Source of the DNA: DATJOQ01 sp050010455
Lineage (GTDB): Bacteria; Desulfobacterota; Binatia; Binatales; Binataceae
Assembly: GCA_050010455.1 (NCBI GenBank)
Contig: JBEKLA010000203.1
Location: 1-7,694, forward strand
Length of the DNA: 7,694 bases
Direction: 5' to 3'
Shown here: positions 7,173 through 7,694 of the stretch, one piece after another
Numbering within the stretch: the stretch's first letter is position 1
How the letters are laid out: each line of letters opens with the position of its first letter
The notes under the pieces: model-generated
The model's database searches: none
What the model saw: the letters and a program-made list of their open reading frames with translations, nothing else
What the model was told of the DNA's origin: nothing
Program-made: the position numbers and the translations under genes

Positions 7173-7294
7173 TACCAACCAGTCAACTGTTTTCCGAGTG
7201 TTTTCCGCCCGTTTGAGCACGATTTCCGCCTGTTTGGAGAGGATTTCCGCGTGTTTTGAGGGCATGCAAAGTTGACCGCTTGAGCGGCTGGTAG
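7173..7294. repeat. Imperfect inverted repeat framing the tandem repeats
   Basis: The left arm has TACCAACC (7173-7180) and GTCAACT (7182-7188). The right arm has AGTTGAC (7270-7276) and GGCTGGTA (7287-7294), whose complements read GTCAACT and TACCAGCC. Between the two right-arm blocks sits an extra small hairpin (CCGC-TTGA-GCGG, 7276-7287). The arms bracket the 21-bp repeats, suggesting a compact repeat module. No transposase or target duplication is visible, so I do not call it a transposable element. Confidence 0.5.
7202..7264. repeat. Three imperfect 21-bp tandem repeats
   Basis: Units at 7202-7222, 7223-7243 and 7244-7264 each begin TTTCCGC and continue with a variable dinucleotide and GTTT plus a G-rich tail; a partial fourth unit (TTTCCGAGTGT) lies at 7191-7201. 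Because 21 is a multiple of three, minus-strand frames give seven-residue periods: one reads KHAEILS-KQAEIVL-KRAENTR, like a short coiled coil, and another repeats a QTGGN-type motif. The only ATG-started frame here (7265-7074, 63 codons) has no clear ribosome binding site and an unconvincing remainder, so I treat this as a DNA repeat and not a gene. Confidence 0.75.
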
Positions 7295-7609
7295 TTTGGG
7301 CAAGAAATCCGCGCGCGATGCCCGCGGAGGCGAGCGCGGAAGCAACTACAGCGCGGCCGGGCGCTGCGCGTGCCCGACGCCGCCAGCATCATAAAGTCGG
7401 CTTCCGCTAAGCGATCGTTGTAGACCGCAAGCACCTGATCGGCGCCAGCAGTGGTCGAGATTACGGTGCGGAACGACATGCCAGCCGAACTTGAGGCGAA
7501 ATGGGCCACCGCGGCCGGACGAGCCTGGTGAATCGTTCCCCATCGGCGCTTTTGCGGGGACTGCGGCGAAAAAGCCGTGGTGGGCCGCCGGTGCGGCAAC
7601 GTGGGCCGA

Positions 7610-7694
7610 AATTGCGGATGAGGAGCGTTTTTTGCCCGGCTTGGCTGAGCGAGCCTATGACTCAGCTGACCCTCGGCGCAACTCGGCCGGAGCT
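7610..7694. repeat. Terminal direct repeat, right copy (85 bp)
   Basis: Identical to 1-85 and running exactly to the last base. If the two copies are one locus, the molecule or repeating unit is 7,609 bp and base 7609 joins base 1. The gene-free upstream region of the operon would then be contiguous with the HsdR/DUF2924 debris. No intact gene I recognise crosses that junction. Confidence 0.97.

Larger units (their letters stand above)
6880..7609. other. Gene-free stretch upstream of the operon
   Basis: About 730 bases carry no gene I can support. It must contain the operon promoter if transcription starts inside the window, but I see no clear -35/-10 pair on the minus strand. Contents are a short alternating purine-pyrimidine run of CG steps near 7079-7090, the 21-bp tandem repeats at 7202-7264 and the inverted repeat around them. 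Open frames on the minus strand (for example 7599-7183) lack a ribosome binding site and recognisable homology; one section (about residues 41-79 of that frame, beginning MSFRTVIS) has mildly coding-like codons but I cannot assign it. No tRNA or rRNA was seen. Confidence 0.6.

Noticed and set aside
7074..7265. 63-residue minus-strand frame with KxAE heptads
   Set aside because: The periodicity comes from the DNA repeat. Beyond the repeat the sequence is non-descript, and no clear ribosome binding site precedes the ATG.
7183..7599. 138-residue minus-strand open frame, extendable across the 7609/1 junction to about 181 codons
   Set aside because: It has an alternative start with no ribosome binding site, no recognisable homology, and a C-terminus that is simply the 21-bp repeat. 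Open frames of this length are common in GC-rich DNA.

Overview
The window is GC-rich (roughly 60 % by eye) and looks bacterial. It carries one intact metabolic gene cluster, all on the minus strand, flanked by non-coding or decayed DNA. The gene types suggest an uncultured soil or sediment bacterium of a catabolic lineage. I cannot name the phylum from sequence alone.

Layout, in transcription order (right to left). 7610-7694 is an exact copy of 1-85. About 6880-7609 holds no gene I can support, but contains three 21-bp tandem repeats (7202-7264) framed by an imperfect inverted repeat. Next come a family III (CaiB/BaiF) CoA-transferase (6867-5641), a 183-bp gap with an 8-bp inverted repeat, and the three subunits of an acetone-carboxylase-type enzyme: acxA/beta (5457-3271), acxB/alpha (3242-990) and acxC/gamma (1000-515). 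Just past acxC lies debris: a fragment of a type I restriction subunit HsdR (502-269) fused out of frame to a remnant resembling DUF2924 (267-97).

The proposed logic is this. AcxABC carboxylates a ketone in an ATP- and metal-dependent reaction, giving a beta-keto acid (acetone to acetoacetate in the characterised enzymes). The CoA-transferase could then convert the acid to its CoA thioester for thiolysis. The Acx family call is strong: the predicted Mn ligands, both actin-like ATPase phosphate loops and the gamma zinc ribbon are all present. The true substrate and the link to the CoA-transferase are inferred.

The most unusual structural feature is the exact 85-bp terminal direct repeat. It makes the window readable as a 7,609-bp circle with no replication, mobilisation or recombinase gene. 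A tandemly amplified or excised chromosomal segment, or an assembly-graph loop, fits better than a plasmid.
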